Of a stretch of 64,000 nt of DNA, positions 44,673 through 53,257 are shown piece by piece. Position numbers and translations under genes: made by a program. The notes beneath the pieces were generated by a model. It saw nothing but the letters and a program-made list of their open reading frames with translations, ran no database searches and had not been told where the DNA came from. This stretch comes from Bradyrhizobium sp. CSA207 (lineage in GTDB: Bacteria; Pseudomonadota; Alphaproteobacteria; Rhizobiales; Xanthobacteraceae), in contig NZ_JAACFT010000006.1 in the NCBI RefSeq assembly GCF_029051685.1, positions 1-64,000 on the forward strand. Direction: 5' to 3'. How positions within the stretch are numbered: the stretch's first letter is position 1; each line of letters opens with the position of its first letter.

Positions 44673-44794
44673 GTCATCACCCGCCTTGTGCGCAATTGCG
44701 CACTGGAGCGGGTGATCCAGTATTCCAGAGACGGTGAGGCTTGAGCCGAGATGCCGCGGCGTACTGGATGCCCCGGTCAAAGCCGGGGCACGAC
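44673..44794. repeat. Intergenic palindromic repeat, 'catccagta' family, copy 3 (inverted)
   Basis: Reverse orientation to the copies at 4788 and 9757: GTCATCACCCGC first, then GGTGATCCAGTATTCCAGAG and finally CGTACTGGATGCCCCGG to CGGGGCACGAC. It contains TGCGCAATTGCGCA, the core of the palindrome in the other repeat family. The rest of the gap 44565-44891 holds no gene I can support. Confidence 0.8.
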
Positions 44795-44891
44795 GGCGGA
44801 GGATGTGGCCCGCTTTGAACTTTCCGCGCCCCCGCGCCGACCAATGCCCAGCGCCGGTCTATGTTGCGACCGGCCCGAGGGGACATTTCAG

Positions 44892-45029
44892 ATGCAAAGC
44901 ATTCGGCCCGACAACACGGACCCCATTCCGTTGCAGCCAGCGCCGAACCAGTTCGGCACGATCATGCTGCGCTTTGTCGGATTGTTGGCGATTGCGATCG
45001 CAGTGCTGGCGTTCGTCTACAGCCGCTGA
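44892..45029 (+). CDS. 45-residue membrane-anchored small protein
   Basis: ATG 44892. Polar N-terminus (MQSIRPDNTDPIPLQPAPNQ) followed by one membrane helix (IMLRFVGLLAIAIAVLAFVY) and SR at the end. A ribosome binding site GAGGGGACA lies upstream. Function unknown. Confidence 0.55.
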   Translation: MQSIRPDNTDPIPLQPAPNQFGTIMLRFVGLLAIAIAVLAFVYSR

Positions 45030-45068
45030 GTGGAGACCGGACGCCGGCCTCAAGGAGTTAACGAACTC

Positions 45069-45215
45069 TTAACGGCTCGCGTCGACCGTCGAGGCTTCCA
45101 GGGTGTAGCCGCCATCGGCATAGCCCTTCACCACCATGCCGGCGACCAGCATCACGGCGAGCGTGGCGGTCGCGAAGATAAATCCGACCAGCTTGAGTGC
45201 GCCGCGGTCTGCCAT
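45069..45215 (-). CDS. 48-residue small membrane or exported protein
   Basis: ATG at 45215 is preceded by GGGGGACGAGG; stop at 45071-45069. A basic start (MADRGALKLV) opens a hydrophobic helix (GFIFATATLAVMLVAGMVV), then a short polar tail (KGYADGGYTLEASTVDASR). There is no obvious cleavage site, so it is probably an inner-membrane anchor. It converges with the 45-residue gene. Function unknown. Confidence 0.6.
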   Translation of the reverse strand: MADRGALKLVGFIFATATLAVMLVAGMVVKGYADGGYTLEASTVDASR

Positions 45216-45414
45216 GGTCCTCGTCCCCCTGTCCTCTGCCCAGTTCATTCAAATAGACAGCGACAGGTTCATAATTGGTTAGCAACTCGATGGTTCCGCG
45301 AACTGCTACGCAGGTAACCATCTCGCGCTGGCTTATGGCAGCCACCCGGAATCGCGTCCATAGCGCGCGGGCAACACTCGCGCGCTCATTTCGGCTGTTC
45401 ATCTTGGAACGGGT

Positions 45415-45897
45415 CTAACTGCCCTTGCCACGCATCGGCACGAAGGCGGTGGCGGTGATGGAATAGACTTGTTCGCCGCGCTGGTTGGTGCCGGAGGTGC
45501 GGGCCGTCAAAATGCCCCAGCCGGGACGCGAACCGGAGCCGCGCTTGTCGACGACCTCGTTGACGAAGCTGACGGTGTCGCCGGCAAGCACCGGCCTCAG
45601 CCAGCGCAAATCGCGAAAGCCCGGCGACGGGCCCCACACCGCCACCTCCTCACCGCGCGCGGCAGCCTCCTTCGCCTGGCGCTGGCCGTCCGCGACCAGA
45701 AGGCTCATGCAGGCCGAGCCGACATGCCAGCCCGACGCGGCGAGCCCGCCGAACAGCGAGTCCTTGCCTTCCGCCTCGTCGAGGTGGAAGCGCTGCGGAT
45801 CGAATTTTGCGGCGAATGTCTTGATGGAATTCGCGGTGAACGTGTAGGCCCCGATCTCGCGGCGATGGCCGATCTCGATATCCTCGAAGAACCCCAT
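45415..45897 (-). CDS. MaoC-like hot-dog dehydratase 1
   Basis: A 160-residue MaoC-family protein: MGFFEDIEIGHRREIGAYTF, then FAAKFDPQRFHLDEAEGKDS with the Asp/His pair of the hydratase motif and FGGLAASGWHVGSACMSLLV. MaoC proteins hydrate enoyl-CoA or related thioesters. Start overlaps the stop of the upstream MaoC gene in TGATG, so the two are translated together. They may form a heterodimer, as other split MaoC pairs do (inference). Confidence 0.85.
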   Translation of the reverse strand: MGFFEDIEIGHRREIGAYTFTANSIKTFAAKFDPQRFHLDEAEGKDSLFGGLAASGWHVGSACMSLLVADGQRQAKEAAARGEEVAVWGPSPGFRDLRWLRPVLAGDTVSFVNEVVDKRGSGSRPGWGILTARTSGTNQRGEQVYSITATAFVPMRGKGS

Positions 45898-46349
45898 CAG
45901 ACCGCTCCCTCGCGCCGCGCGATCAGGATCGGCGAGGTCATCTCGCACAGCGCCTCGCCTTGGGCGTTGCGCGCGGTGCATTTGAACTTGACGATGCCGA
46001 GCTCGGGCCGGCTCTTCGAGGAGCGCGCCTCCACGATGTCGACGTCGAGCGTGAGGTCGTCGCCGGGCCGCAAGGGAGCAAGCCAGCGCACCTCGTCAAC
46101 GCCGGGCGAGCCGAGCGAAGCGGCGCGGGTGATGAAGCCGTCGGCCATCATCCGCATCATCAGCGCGCAGAGGTGCCAGCCCGAGCCCGACAGGCCGCGC
46201 AGCATGCTCTTGGCCGCCGCCTCCTCGTCCAGGTGCATCGGCTGCGGATCGAACTCGGCGGCAAAGGCCAGGATCTCGTCGCGGCTGACATGCCGCGGGC
46301 CGAACGTTCCAAACCGGCCGGGTGGGAAATCTTCGAAGGTCAGGGTCAT
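45897..46349 (-). CDS. MaoC-like hot-dog dehydratase 2
   Basis: A 150-residue paralogue with FAAEFDPQPMHLDEEAAAKS and RGLSGSGWHLCALMMRMMAD at the same places as its neighbour, so the hydratase motif Asp/His is present in both. It is upstream in the pair and overlaps the next start by one base (TGATG). Substrate unknown. Confidence 0.85.
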   Translation of the reverse strand: MTLTFEDFPPGRFGTFGPRHVSRDEILAFAAEFDPQPMHLDEEAAAKSMLRGLSGSGWHLCALMMRMMADGFITRAASLGSPGVDEVRWLAPLRPGDDLTLDVDIVEARSSKSRPELGIVKFKCTARNAQGEALCEMTSPILIARREGAV

Positions 46350-46506
46350 CTTGGGAAAGCTTTGCGGGAGGGTCAGATTGTGGCCGCACTTTCCGGCAAT
46401 CTCAACCCGCTGGCCCGCATGGCTCGTGCTACATTCGACGAGTCGGGCCAGACCTGCCTCGAATCGGTTGACGCAGCCGGAGGCGCGATTTGCCCGGGGG
46501 AAAGAG

Positions 46507-46803
46507 ATGTTTTCATTCAGCGATCTGTTTCAATGGGACCGCTTCATCACGCCGACGATCATCAAGACCTTCTACTGGCTGGTGATCGCGGTGATCTGCC
46601 TGTTCGGACTGTCCGGCATCTTTGCAGGGTTGACGGCGATGGCGATCAGCCCGTTCGCCGGCTTCCTGATGGTGCTGGAATCGATCGCGGGCGTGGTCGT
46701 CGGCATCATATTCTCGCGTATTGCGGCGGAACTGATCCTGATCATCTTCCGCATCAACGAGCACCTCGGCGCCATCAGGGACCAGGGCAGCGGAGTGCGG
46801 TAG
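46507..46803 (+). CDS. DUF4282-like membrane protein
   Basis: A 98-residue protein with two membrane helices (TIIKTFYWLVIAVICLFGLS and FLMVLESIAGVVVGIIFSRI), opening FSFSDLFQWDRFITPTIIK and ending in a conserved ELILIIFRINEHLGAIRD. It fits DUF4282, small membrane proteins of unknown role. ATG 46507 follows GGGGGAAAGAG. Monocistronic, followed by a repeat. Confidence 0.8.
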   Translation: MFSFSDLFQWDRFITPTIIKTFYWLVIAVICLFGLSGIFAGLTAMAISPFAGFLMVLESIAGVVVGIIFSRIAAELILIIFRINEHLGAIRDQGSGVR

Positions 46804-46806
46804 CTC

Positions 46807-46936
46807 GTCATTCCGGGGCGCGCCACCGGGTCCGCGCAAAGCGATGACAGGCTCCGCGCGAGCCCGGAATCCATTCATCCATTCGTTCCGGGGCCCGATG
46901 GATTCCGGGCTCGCCTCTTAGGCGCTCCGGAACGAC
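46807..46936. repeat. Intergenic palindromic repeat, 'gtcattccggggcg' family
   Basis: Ends GTCATTCCGGGGCGCGCCAC and GGCGCTCCGGAACGAC. It lacks the GATGCGCAATTGCGCATC core. It lies between the convergent DUF4282 and ychF genes. Confidence 0.8.
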
Positions 46937-46945
46937 AGTCTCAGC

Positions 46946-48043
46946 TTACGTATTGAATCGGAAATGCATCACGTCGCCATCGGCGACGACATATTCCTTG
47001 CCTTCGAGCCGCAGCTTGCCGGCATCGCGGGCGCCGGCTTCGCCGCCCAGCGCGACGTAATCGTCGTAGGCGATGGTCTCGGCGCGGATGAAGCCTTTTT
47101 CGAAATCGGTGTGGATCACGCCAGCCGCCCCCGGCGCCTTGGTGCCGCGATGGATGGTCCAGGCGCGCGTCTCCTTCGGTCCCACCGTGAAATAGGTGAT
47201 GAGCTCGAGCAGCTGGTAGCCTGCGCGGATCAGGCGATCGAGGCCGGCCTCCTCCAGGCCCAGCGTCTCCAGGAAATCGGCGCGCTCTTCGCGCGAGATC
47301 GTCGCGATCTCGGATTCGATCTTGGCGGAGATGACGACGGCAATTGCGCCTTCCTTTGCCGCCTGCTCCTCGACCGCCTTGGAGAAAGCATTGCCGGTCG
47401 CAGCCGATCCTTCCTCGACGTTGCAGACATAGAGCACGGGCTTTGACGACAGCAGGCCGAGCATCGAGAAGGCGCGCTCCTCCTCGGCCTTGCGCTCGAC
47501 CAGGCGCGCGGGCTTGCCTTCGCGGAGCAGCACCAGGGTGCGGTTGACGAGGTCGAGCTGCTCTTTGGCCTCCTTGTCGTTGCCCTTGGCCTTCTTGGAG
47601 AGGTTGTCGACGCGCTTCTCGAGGCTGTCGAGATCGGCAAGCATCAGCTCGGTCTCGATGGTCTCGATGTCGGCGAGCGGCGCGATCTTGCCCTCGACAT
47701 GGGTGATGTCGGAGTCTTCAAAGCAGCGCACGACATGCGCGATGGCGTCGACCTCGCGGATGTTGGCGAGGAACTGGTTGCCGAGGCCTTCGCCCTTGGA
47801 GGCGCCGCGGACGAGGCCGGCGATGTCGACGAAGGTCAGCCGGGTCGGGATGATCTGCGCCGATTTGGCGGCGGCCGCGAGCTTGTCGAGCCGCGGATCG
47901 GGCACGGCGACCTCACCGACATTCGGCTCGATGGTGCAGAACGGATAGTTCGCGGCCTGCGCCGCCGCCGTCTCGGTCAGCGCATTGAACAAGGTCGACT
48001 TGCCGACATTGGGCAACCCGACAATCCCGCATTTGAATCCCAT
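46946..48043 (-). CDS. ychF: Redox-regulated ATPase/GTPase YchF (OLA1-like)
   Basis: A 365-residue OBG-family P-loop protein. G1 motif is [21 protein letters not shown]3-region [20 protein letters not shown], and the nucleotide-specificity motif reads [10 protein letters not shown], with the NxxE form that makes YchF prefer ATP. The C-terminal TGS domain ends in [15 protein letters not shown]. Length is normal. It binds ribosomes. pth lies upstream on the same strand. Confidence 0.96.
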   Translation of the reverse strand: MGFKCGIVGLPNVGKSTLFNALTETAAAQAANYPFCTIEPNVGEVAVPDPRLDKLAAAAKSAQIIPTRLTFVDIAGLVRGASKGEGLGNQFLANIREVDAIAHVVRCFEDSDITHVEGKIAPLADIETIETELMLADLDSLEKRVDNLSKKAKGNDKEAKEQLDLVNRTLVLLREGKPARLVERKAEEERAFSMLGLLSSKPVLYVCNVEEGSAATGNAFSKAVEEQAAKEGAIAVVISAKIESEIATISREERADFLETLGLEEAGLDRLIRAGYQLLELITYFTVGPKETRAWTIHRGTKAPGAAGVIHTDFEKGFIRAETIAYDDYVALGGEAGARDAGKLRLEGKEYVVADGDVMHFRFNT

Positions 48044-48063
48044 CGTATCCTCTAAGACGGTCC

Positions 48064-48170
48064 GTAGGGTGGGTTAGCGAAGCGTAACCCACCAATCCCT
48101 TTGCCGCGACACGGTGGGTTACGCCAAGCGGACTGCGCTTCGCGCAGCCGCGGGGCTAACCCACCCTACA
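48064..48170. repeat. Intergenic repeat, 'gtagggtgggttagc' family
   Basis: GTAGGGTGGGTTAGCGAAGC and the inverted end GGGGCTAACCCACCCTAC; inside, GTAACCCACC and GGTGGGTTACGC also pair. It lies between ychF and pth. Confidence 0.85.
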
Positions 48171-48208
48171 CATCACCGCTCATCTCGCGCAGGCCGCGAT
48201 GACGAGCG

Positions 48209-48814
48209 TTATTCCTTGCCGTTGTCGTCCTTGGTCAAAAAGCCCTTCGCCTGCATGGCAAGATGCACCCTGTTGGCGAAGGTCGCGTCGGTGCCCTTGG
48301 CGACCAGCGCGGCGTGCTCGGCAACCGCGTCGCAGAGCGTCGCCACCCATTCGTTGTCGGCCTTGGCGAAGTCCGACAGCACGTGGCCGTGCACCAATTC
48401 CTTGACGCCGGGATGACCGATGCCGAGCCGCACCCGGCGGTACTCGTTGCCGATATGCGCAGAGATCGAGCGCAGGCCGTTGTGGCCGGCGATGCCTCCG
48501 CCGATTTTCACCCGCACCTTGCCTGGCGGCAGCTCGATCTCGTCATGGAACACGGTGACGTCGCCCGGTGCGATCTTGAAGAAGCTGGCCGCCTCCTGAA
48601 CGCTGCGGCCCGACTCGTTCATGTAGGTCGTGGGCTTGAGCAGGATCACGCGCTCAGGTCCGAGCGTGCCTTCCGAGGTCTCGCCCTGAAAGCGGCGGCG
48701 CCATGGCGAGAAACCATGACGCCGCGCAATCTCGTCGACGGCCATGAAGCCGATATTGTGCCGGTTTCGTGCGTATTTCGCGCCGGGATTGCCGAGCCCA
48801 ACAAACAGTCGCAT
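48209..48814 (-). CDS. pth: Peptidyl-tRNA hydrolase
   Basis: A 201-residue enzyme that frees tRNA from prematurely released peptidyl-tRNA. Signatures: [20 protein letters not shown] at the N-terminus with the catalytic His, the central [20 protein letters not shown], and [20 protein letters not shown]. Length is normal. It lies between L25 and ychF, a common alphaproteobacterial order (L25-pth-ychF). All three run on the minus strand and are probably co-expressed. Confidence 0.96.
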   Translation of the reverse strand: MRLFVGLGNPGAKYARNRHNIGFMAVDEIARRHGFSPWRRRFQGETSEGTLGPERVILLKPTTYMNESGRSVQEAASFFKIAPGDVTVFHDEIELPPGKVRVKIGGGIAGHNGLRSISAHIGNEYRRVRLGIGHPGVKELVHGHVLSDFAKADNEWVATLCDAVAEHAALVAKGTDATFANRVHLAMQAKGFLTKDDNGKE

Positions 48815-48872
48815 GACGCGGCGCGCCCCTCGCTCGGCGCGCGATCAGAGACCGCGCGCCAGCTTTGAGAGA

Positions 48873-49595
48873 TTACTTCTTCTTGTCGCCGCCGGCGGGA
48901 GCCTTGGCAGCCGCGGCCGGAGCCGCAGCACCCGCAGCCGGCGCAGCCGCGCCAGCCGCCGGAGCAGCCGCAGCACCCGGAGCCGCACCACCGGCCGCAG
49001 CCGCAGCCGCCGCCTTCTGCTCTTCGGCATAGCCGGACGGCGGCACGATGGTAACGAGCGTGGCGTCCTCGCGCGCCAGCGTCTTCACGCCGGTCGGCAG
49101 CTTGACGTCCGACAGATGCAGCGAGTGACCGATTTCGAGCGAGCCGACGTCGACTTCGATGAACTGCGGAATGTTCTCCACGCCGCATTCGAGCTCGATC
49201 GCGTGGGCGACGATGTTGACAGTGCCGCCGCGCTTCACGCCGGGCGAGCCTTCCGCCTTCACCACGTGCAAGGGCACGCTGATGCGGATGGTGGCGCCTT
49301 CGCCGAGCCGCATGAAGTCGACATGGATCGGAAAATCCTTGACGGGATCGAGGTGGAAGTCGCGCGGAATCACGCGATGCTTCTTGCCCTCGAGGTCGAT
49401 GTCGACCAGCGTGGTCAGGAACCGGCCGGCGAGGATGCGCTGGCGCAGTTCACGATCTGCAATCGAGATCGTGAGCGGGGGCTGGTTGTTGCCATAGATC
49501 ACTCCGGGCACTCTGCCGGCGCGACGCTCAGCCCGGGCGGCCCCCTTGCCGCTCTTCGGACGTGCGGTCGCCTTCAATTCCTTGACGGTCGCCAT
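48873..49595 (-). CDS. rplY: 50S ribosomal protein L25/general stress protein Ctc
   Basis: A 240-residue protein. The N-terminal L25 domain that binds 5S rRNA begins MATVKELKATARPKSGKGAA and includes RVPGVIYGNNQPPLTISI; the second beta domain follows (HVDFMRLGEGATIRISVPLH). The C-terminal 50 residues are an Ala/Pro/Gly-rich tail with tandem AAAPAAG units, ending in GGDKKK. CTC-type length plus the long tail makes it larger than usual. Start ATG 49595. First gene of the L25-pth-ychF row. Confidence 0.94.
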   Translation of the reverse strand: MATVKELKATARPKSGKGAARAERRAGRVPGVIYGNNQPPLTISIADRELRQRILAGRFLTTLVDIDLEGKKHRVIPRDFHLDPVKDFPIHVDFMRLGEGATIRISVPLHVVKAEGSPGVKRGGTVNIVAHAIELECGVENIPQFIEVDVGSLEIGHSLHLSDVKLPTGVKTLAREDATLVTIVPPSGYAEEQKAAAAAAAGGAAPGAAAAPAAGAAAPAAGAAAPAAAAKAPAGGDKKK

Positions 49596-49755
49596 AACGT
49601 TAAGTCCTTGTTTTTGCAAAAGTTAATGGGCCGCAAGGCGGCCCATGGTGCCGTCCACAGCAAGCCTCCAGGGGTGCGGGGGCCGCGGACGTGGCGGGCT
49701 TTTAACCGGAAGAGGCGGAAATGACAAGAAGATTGGCCGCAGGGCGGCCCCAAGA

Positions 49756-49847
49756 GTAGCCCGGATGGAGCGAAAGCGTAATCCGGGGAACTCGTGCAAC
49801 GGGCGAGACTGGTCCCGGATTGCGCTGTGCGCTCCATCCGGGCTACG
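49756..49847. repeat. Intergenic repeat, 'tagcccggatggagcg' family
   Basis: TAGCCCGGATGGAGCGAAAG with inverted end GCGCTCCATCCGGGCTAC, and internal TAATCCGGG / CCCGGATTG. It separates L25 from the UbiK-like gene. Confidence 0.85.
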
Positions 49848-49853
49848 GCCGTG

Positions 49854-50117
49854 TCAGGTGGTTGGCGTCCCGCCGAGCTTGGCCTCCAGCGCCGCGATGC
49901 GCGCCTTCAGTGCCTCGTTCTCCTCACGGGCGAGGCGCGCCATATCCTTGACCGCCTCGAACTCCTCGCGCTTGACCAGGTCCATGTCGCGCAGGAATTT
50001 CTCGGCCTGGGTGCGCAACACGGTGTCGAACTCGCGCTTGACGCCCTGGGCAGCGCCGGCGGCGTCGTTCATCAGGCGGCCGATCTCGTCGAAAAACCGG
50101 TTGCTGGTCTGGGTCAT
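49854..50117 (-). CDS. ubiK: UbiK-like accessory factor (YqiC family)
   Basis: An 87-residue helical protein with an N-terminal amphipathic region ([20 protein letters not shown]) and a C-terminal coiled coil ([19 protein letters not shown]). These are hallmarks of the YqiC/UbiK family (also called BMFP), which assists ubiquinone biosynthesis by binding membranes and enzyme partners. Start ATG 50117 (MTQTSNRFF); the upstream ATG at 50153 is less likely. Divergent from lgt. Confidence 0.82.
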   Translation of the reverse strand: MTQTSNRFFDEIGRLMNDAAGAAQGVKREFDTVLRTQAEKFLRDMDLVKREEFEAVKDMARLAREENEALKARIAALEAKLGGTPTT

Positions 50118-50316
50118 GGCGGCCTCCGAAACACTTTTGCGCGAACTCTCCAAAACACAATGGCAATCCGAACAGCGCGGTTCAAGGGCCGATCGGCGGT
50201 ATCCTTGTCATGTCCCGGTTTCCTTGCAATCGTATTCAACGTCCCTGCATAACAAGAATCACAAGGCGCCTGCTCGCGCTCTATCGCCGCAATCTCGTCC
50301 AGACATAGAAGGCGCG

Positions 50317-51162
50317 ATGCCCTTTCTGCTCATCGACTTTCCCGCCTTCAAGCCGATCGCAATCGAGATCGGCCCGTTCGCGATCCGCTGGTATGCGCTG
50401 GCCTATATCAGCGGCATCGTCTTCGGCTGGCTCTATGCTCGCTCGCTGTTGAAGAACCAGCGCCTGTGGGGCGGACCTGCACCGATCTCGCTGCTCCAGA
50501 TCGACGACTTCATCCTCTGGGTCACGCTCGGCATCATTCTGGGCGGCCGCACCGGCTACGTGCTGTTCTACAATTTACCCTTCTTCATCGAGCATCCCGC
50601 CGCGATCTTCAAATTGTGGGAGGGCGGCATGTCGTTCCATGGCGGCTTCCTCGGATGCGTCGTCGCGGTGATGTGGTTTGCCTACCGCAACAGCATCCCG
50701 ATCCTGTCGCTCGGCGACATCACCACGGCAGTCGCCCCGGTCGGGCTGCTGCTCGGGCGGATCGCCAATTTCATCAATGGCGAATTGTGGGGCCGCGCCA
50801 CCGACCCGGACCTGCCCTGGGCAATGATCTTCCCCAACGATCCAACGCAGCTGCCGCGCCATCCCAGCCAGCTCTACGAGGCCGGCATGGAAGGCATCCT
50901 GCTGTTTACGGTCCTCGCAGTGATGATCCGCTTCGGCGCCCTGAAGCGGCCGGGCATGATCCTCGGGGCCTTCATCCTGATCTATGGCCTGACCCGGATT
51001 GCCGGCGAACATTTCCGCGAGCCGGACGTCCAGCTCGGCTACCTCTGGGGCGGATTAACCATGGGCATGCTGTTGTCGATTCCGATGCTTATTGTCGGCG
51101 GCATACTTATTGTATTGGCAGTGCGGCGCGGTGCGCCGAAGCCTGTCGAGGCTATTCGTTAA
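50317..51162 (+). CDS. lgt: Prolipoprotein diacylglyceryl transferase
   Basis: A 281-residue membrane enzyme that attaches diacylglycerol to the lipobox Cys of prolipoproteins. About seven membrane segments. Signatures: [20 protein letters not shown] and the Lgt motif [20 protein letters not shown]. Length is normal. Start ATG 50317. It starts a plus-strand run with the MidA-like methyltransferase (22 bases later) and pgeF. Confidence 0.96.
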   Translation: MPFLLIDFPAFKPIAIEIGPFAIRWYALAYISGIVFGWLYARSLLKNQRLWGGPAPISLLQIDDFILWVTLGIILGGRTGYVLFYNLPFFIEHPAAIFKLWEGGMSFHGGFLGCVVAVMWFAYRNSIPILSLGDITTAVAPVGLLLGRIANFINGELWGRATDPDLPWAMIFPNDPTQLPRHPSQLYEAGMEGILLFTVLAVMIRFGALKRPGMILGAFILIYGLTRIAGEHFREPDVQLGYLWGGLTMGMLLSIPMLIVGGILIVLAVRRGAPKPVEAIR

Positions 51163-51183
51163 TTCCTTCTGGGAAAGCAGGCC

Positions 51184-52302
51184 GTGACCGACTCGCCGCT
51201 ACTCAACGAGATCAAGGCGCTGATCAAATCCTCGGGCCCCATGCCGGTCTGGCGGTACATGGAACTGTGCCTGATGCATCCGCGCTATGGCTATTACGTC
51301 TCGCGCGATCCGCTCGGGCGCGAAGGCGACTTCACCACCGCGCCCGAAGTCAGCCAGATGTTCGGCGAACTCCTCGGCCTGTGGAGTGCGTCGGTATGGA
51401 AGCAGATGGGCTCGCCGCAGTTCCTGCGGCTGATCGAGCTCGGCCCCGGCCGCGGCACCATGATGGCGGATGCGCTGCGCGCACTCCGCGTGCTGCCGCC
51501 GCTGTACCAGTCGCTTCACATCCACATGATCGAGGTCAACCCGGTGCTGCGCGAGCGGCAGATGGCGACGCTGTCGGGCGTGCGCAACATCACCTGGCAC
51601 GGCAGCATCGACGACGTGCCCGACGGCCCGAGCATCATCCTCGCCAACGAATATTTCGACGTTCTCCCGGTCCACCAGATGGTCAGGCACGAGAACGGCT
51701 GGCACGAGCGCGTGATCGAGGTCGACGGCAACGGCAAGCTTGAGTTCGGCGCGGCGGCCGAGCCGACGCCGCGCTTCGAAATATTACTGCCGCCTTTGGT
51801 GCGCGCGGCGCCCATCGGCGCCGTGTTCGAATGGCGGCCCGACGCCGAGATCATGAAGCTTGCCACAAGGGTCCGCGACCAGGACGGCGCGGCGCTGGTC
51901 ATCGATTACGGCCATCTGCGCAGCGATGCCGGCGATACGTTCCAAGCGATCGCGCGGCACAGCTTCACCGATCCCCTGAAGGCGCCGGGCCAGGCCGACG
52001 TCACCGCCCATGTCGACTTCCAGGCGCTGTCGCGCGCGGCCGAGGATGTCGGCGCCCGCGTGCACGGTCCGGTGACGCAGGGCGATTTCCTCAAGCGCAT
52101 CGGCATCGACACCCGCGCCGCCGCCCTGATGCAGAAGGCGACGCCGGATATCGCCACCGACATCTCTGTGGCACTGAAGCGCCTGACCGATACGGGGCGC
52201 AGCGGCATGGGCTCGATGTTCAAGGTGCTCGGCATCTCCGAGCCGCGGCTGACCGCAATTGCGGGCCTCAGCGATCTCGAACAGGCTGGAGAGAGCTCAT
52301 GA
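51184..52302 (+). CDS. MidA/NDUFAF7-family SAM-dependent methyltransferase
   Basis: A 372-residue methyltransferase of the MidA/COG1565 family. SAM-binding motif LIELGPGRGTMMADALRALR is at about residue 85; the N-terminal signature is LMHPRYGYYVSRDPLGREGD followed by FTTAPEVSQMFGELLGLW. The eukaryotic homologue NDUFAF7 methylates an arginine of complex I subunit NDUFS2; the bacterial target is inferred to be a related complex I subunit. Start GTG 51184, 21 bases after lgt. Its stop overlaps pgeF's start. Confidence 0.9.
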   Translation: MTDSPLLNEIKALIKSSGPMPVWRYMELCLMHPRYGYYVSRDPLGREGDFTTAPEVSQMFGELLGLWSASVWKQMGSPQFLRLIELGPGRGTMMADALRALRVLPPLYQSLHIHMIEVNPVLRERQMATLSGVRNITWHGSIDDVPDGPSIILANEYFDVLPVHQMVRHENGWHERVIEVDGNGKLEFGAAAEPTPRFEILLPPLVRAAPIGAVFEWRPDAEIMKLATRVRDQDGAALVIDYGHLRSDAGDTFQAIARHSFTDPLKAPGQADVTAHVDFQALSRAAEDVGARVHGPVTQGDFLKRIGIDTRAAALMQKATPDIATDISVALKRLTDTGRSGMGSMFKVLGISEPRLTAIAGLSDLEQAGESS

Positions 52303-53066
52303 CCCTTGCGTCGTCACTGCTGTCGGCGGTGCCCGGTTTGCGCCATGCCTTTTTCACCCGCGAGGGCGGCGTCTCCAATGGCGTCTATTCAGCGCTGAAC
52401 GGCGGGCTCGGCTCCAACGACGATCCGGCCCATGTCGCGGAGAACCGCCGCCGCATGGCGGAGCATGTCGGCGTCGCACCGGAGCGCTTCCTCAGCCTGC
52501 ACCAGATTCATTCGCCCGACGTCCTCATCGCCGAAGCGCCTTGGCCTGGCGGACCGCGGCCGAAGGGCGATGCGCTGGTCACCAGGAGCCCCGGTATCGC
52601 GCTCGGCGTCTCCACCGCCGATTGCGGTCCGGTGCTGTTCGTCGACCCCGAGGCGCGGGTCATCGGCGGCGCCCATGCCGGCTGGAAGGGCGCGCTCACC
52701 GGCGTGCTGGAGGCGACAATCGCGGCGATGGAGAAGCTCGGCGCCTCGCGCAGTGGCATCATCGCGGCGATCGGTCCCTTGATCCGCCAGGACAGCTACG
52801 AGGTCGGCAACGAGTTCGTGGCGCGCTTCATCGAGGCGGACGCAGAGAATGCCGTGTTCTTCATCCCTTCGGTGCGCGAAGGCCACGCAATGTTCGATCT
52901 CGCAGGCTTCATCCGCATGCGGCTGGAGACCGCCGGCATTTTGATGATCGACGATCTCGGCCTCGACACCTACGCCGACGAGCGCTTCTTCAGCTACCGC
53001 CGCTCGGTGCATCGCAAGGAGCCGGATTACGGCCGCCACATCCACACGATCGCGCTGGAGGGGTGA
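52299..53066 (+). CDS. pgeF: Purine nucleoside phosphorylase / polyphenol oxidase family PgeF (YfiH)
   Basis: A 255-residue laccase-domain (DUF152/YfiH) protein. Conserved metal-binding segments: LSLHQIHSPDVLIAEAPWPG, GVSTADCGPVLFVDPEARVI and GAHAGWKGALTGVLEATIAA. Once called polyphenol oxidase, the family is now linked to purine nucleoside phosphorolysis and to peptidoglycan editing, so the function in vivo is debated. ATG 52299 overlaps the previous TGA (ATGA), giving translational coupling with the methyltransferase. Confidence 0.9.
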   Translation: MTLASSLLSAVPGLRHAFFTREGGVSNGVYSALNGGLGSNDDPAHVAENRRRMAEHVGVAPERFLSLHQIHSPDVLIAEAPWPGGPRPKGDALVTRSPGIALGVSTADCGPVLFVDPEARVIGGAHAGWKGALTGVLEATIAAMEKLGASRSGIIAAIGPLIRQDSYEVGNEFVARFIEADAENAVFFIPSVREGHAMFDLAGFIRMRLETAGILMIDDLGLDTYADERFFSYRRSVHRKEPDYGRHIHTIALEG

Positions 53067-53084
53067 ACACAAGAGCAACACGTC

Positions 53085-53192
53085 GTCATTCCGGGGCGAT
53101 GCGAAGCATCGAGCCCGGAATCCATCGTGCAGCGGTCCCGCGGTGAAATGGATTCCGGGCTCGCGCCAAAGGGCGGCGCGCCCCGGAATGAC
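53085..53192. repeat. Intergenic palindromic repeat, 'gtcattccggggcg' family
   Basis: Ends GTCATTCCGGGGCGATGCGA and CGCGCCCCGGAATGAC. It lacks the central GATGCGCAATTGCGCATC palindrome. Confidence 0.85.
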
Positions 53193-53257
53193 ACGGGGGT
53201 TTGTGTCGCCCCTGCCCTAGACGTTAATCGGTTTTAACGATATCGCTGCCCTCCATA

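Noticed and set aside
51831..53066. Apparent N-terminal extension of pgeF into the methyltransferase gene
   Set aside because: The upstream part is an Arg-rich shadow of the methyltransferase; the ATGA overlap at 52299 is the natural start.
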